Source: Clostridiales bacterium (GTDB lineage Bacteria; Bacillota; Clostridia; Oscillospirales; CAG-272). Taken from it: a stretch of 42,612 nt of DNA. The notes under the pieces are model-generated. The model did not search any database. It saw only the letters and a program-made list of their open reading frames with translations, and had not been told where the DNA came from. Positions within the stretch are counted from its first letter, which is position 1. Every line of letters starts with the position of its first letter. Below, piece by piece: positions 42,569 through 42,612 of the stretch. The position numbers and the translations under genes were made by a program. The stretch is taken from the NCBI GenBank assembly GCA_003523225.1, contig DPGK01000003.1, positions 35,358 through 77,969 on the forward strand, written 5' to 3'.

Positions 42569-42612
42569 ATGCCGCACAATAGTCTGCTCGCGCAAACAAT
42601 CAACGTAAAAAA
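42569..42612 (+). CDS. Start of an unidentified gene running off the right edge
   Basis: ATG 8 nt after a strong GAGGAGG at 42554-42560; 14 codons remain in the window (MPHNSLLAQTINVK). Too little to identify. The placing is divergent from the phage cassette. Confidence 0.4.
   Translation, partial: MPHNSLLAQTINVK

Noticed and set aside
1..42612. tRNA, rRNA, CRISPR array, insertion sequence
   Set aside because: No cloverleaf, rRNA core, regular direct-repeat array or transposase was recognised by eye in any gap.

Overview
The window comes from a monoderm, GC-rich (visibly above 50 % G+C) member of the Clostridia, most likely an uncultured gut Oscillospirales/Christensenellales-type bacterium. 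The grounds are housekeeping genes of Firmicutes type (YtvI-like AI-2E permease, YhaO/YhaN, Firmicutes-type galT, DUF1846, LtaS-like sulfatase, the complete mreB/C/D-PBP2 cluster), surface proteins with InlB-type (Listeria-Bacteroides) repeats, sigma-A promoters with 17-bp spacers, and an intergenic repeat that I recognise from gut Clostridia. No rRNA, tRNA, CRISPR array or insertion sequence was seen.

Layout. 1-5431: a secreted CHAP-domain wall hydrolase (-), a YtvI-like permease (+), holA for the DNA polymerase III clamp-loader delta subunit (+), and a membrane-anchored DUF1287 protein (+). 5685-7505: a lipoprotein with an endonuclease/exonuclease/phosphatase (EEP) domain (-). 7567-16657: a long, tightly spaced minus-strand run, dut-maf-mreB-mreC-[Gfo/Idh oxidoreductase]-mreD-CPBP protease-PBP2-pdxY, with a near-consensus promoter before dut. 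This is the cell-elongation operon with extra genes in it. 16932-22805 (+): an HMA metal-binding protein, a truncated solute-binding lipoprotein fused out of frame to the 3' end of a DUF58 gene, and a large membrane transglutaminase. 22868-25129 (-): a secreted InlB-repeat protein with a long leader. 25604-30702 (-): galT-yhaO-yhaN. 30999-38011 (+): DUF1846 protein, LTA-synthase-like sulfatase, a second Gfo/Idh oxidoreductase, a CxxC zinc-ribbon protein, and a second EEP lipoprotein related to the one at 5685-7505.

38071-42229 (-) is a compact phage-derived cassette: baseplate/fibre protein, carbohydrate-binding-module protein, collagen-like fibre protein, small conserved phage protein, amidase-LysM endolysin, holin. 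No capsid, tail, portal, terminase or integrase gene accompanies it. Immediately to its right (42406-42560) lies a multi-helix nested inverted repeat. On the plus strand it would pair away the strong ribosome binding site of a gene that starts at 42569 and leaves the window.

Main points for a second look: (1) the SBP/DUF58 junction at about 18557, either a real deletion or an assembly chimera; (2) the nested inverted repeat that sequesters an RBS at the right edge; (3) the stand-alone fibre-lysis cassette, whose fibre tip has a clearly different base composition; (4) an oxidoreductase gene between mreC and mreD; (5) the paired, internally repeated EEP lipoproteins.
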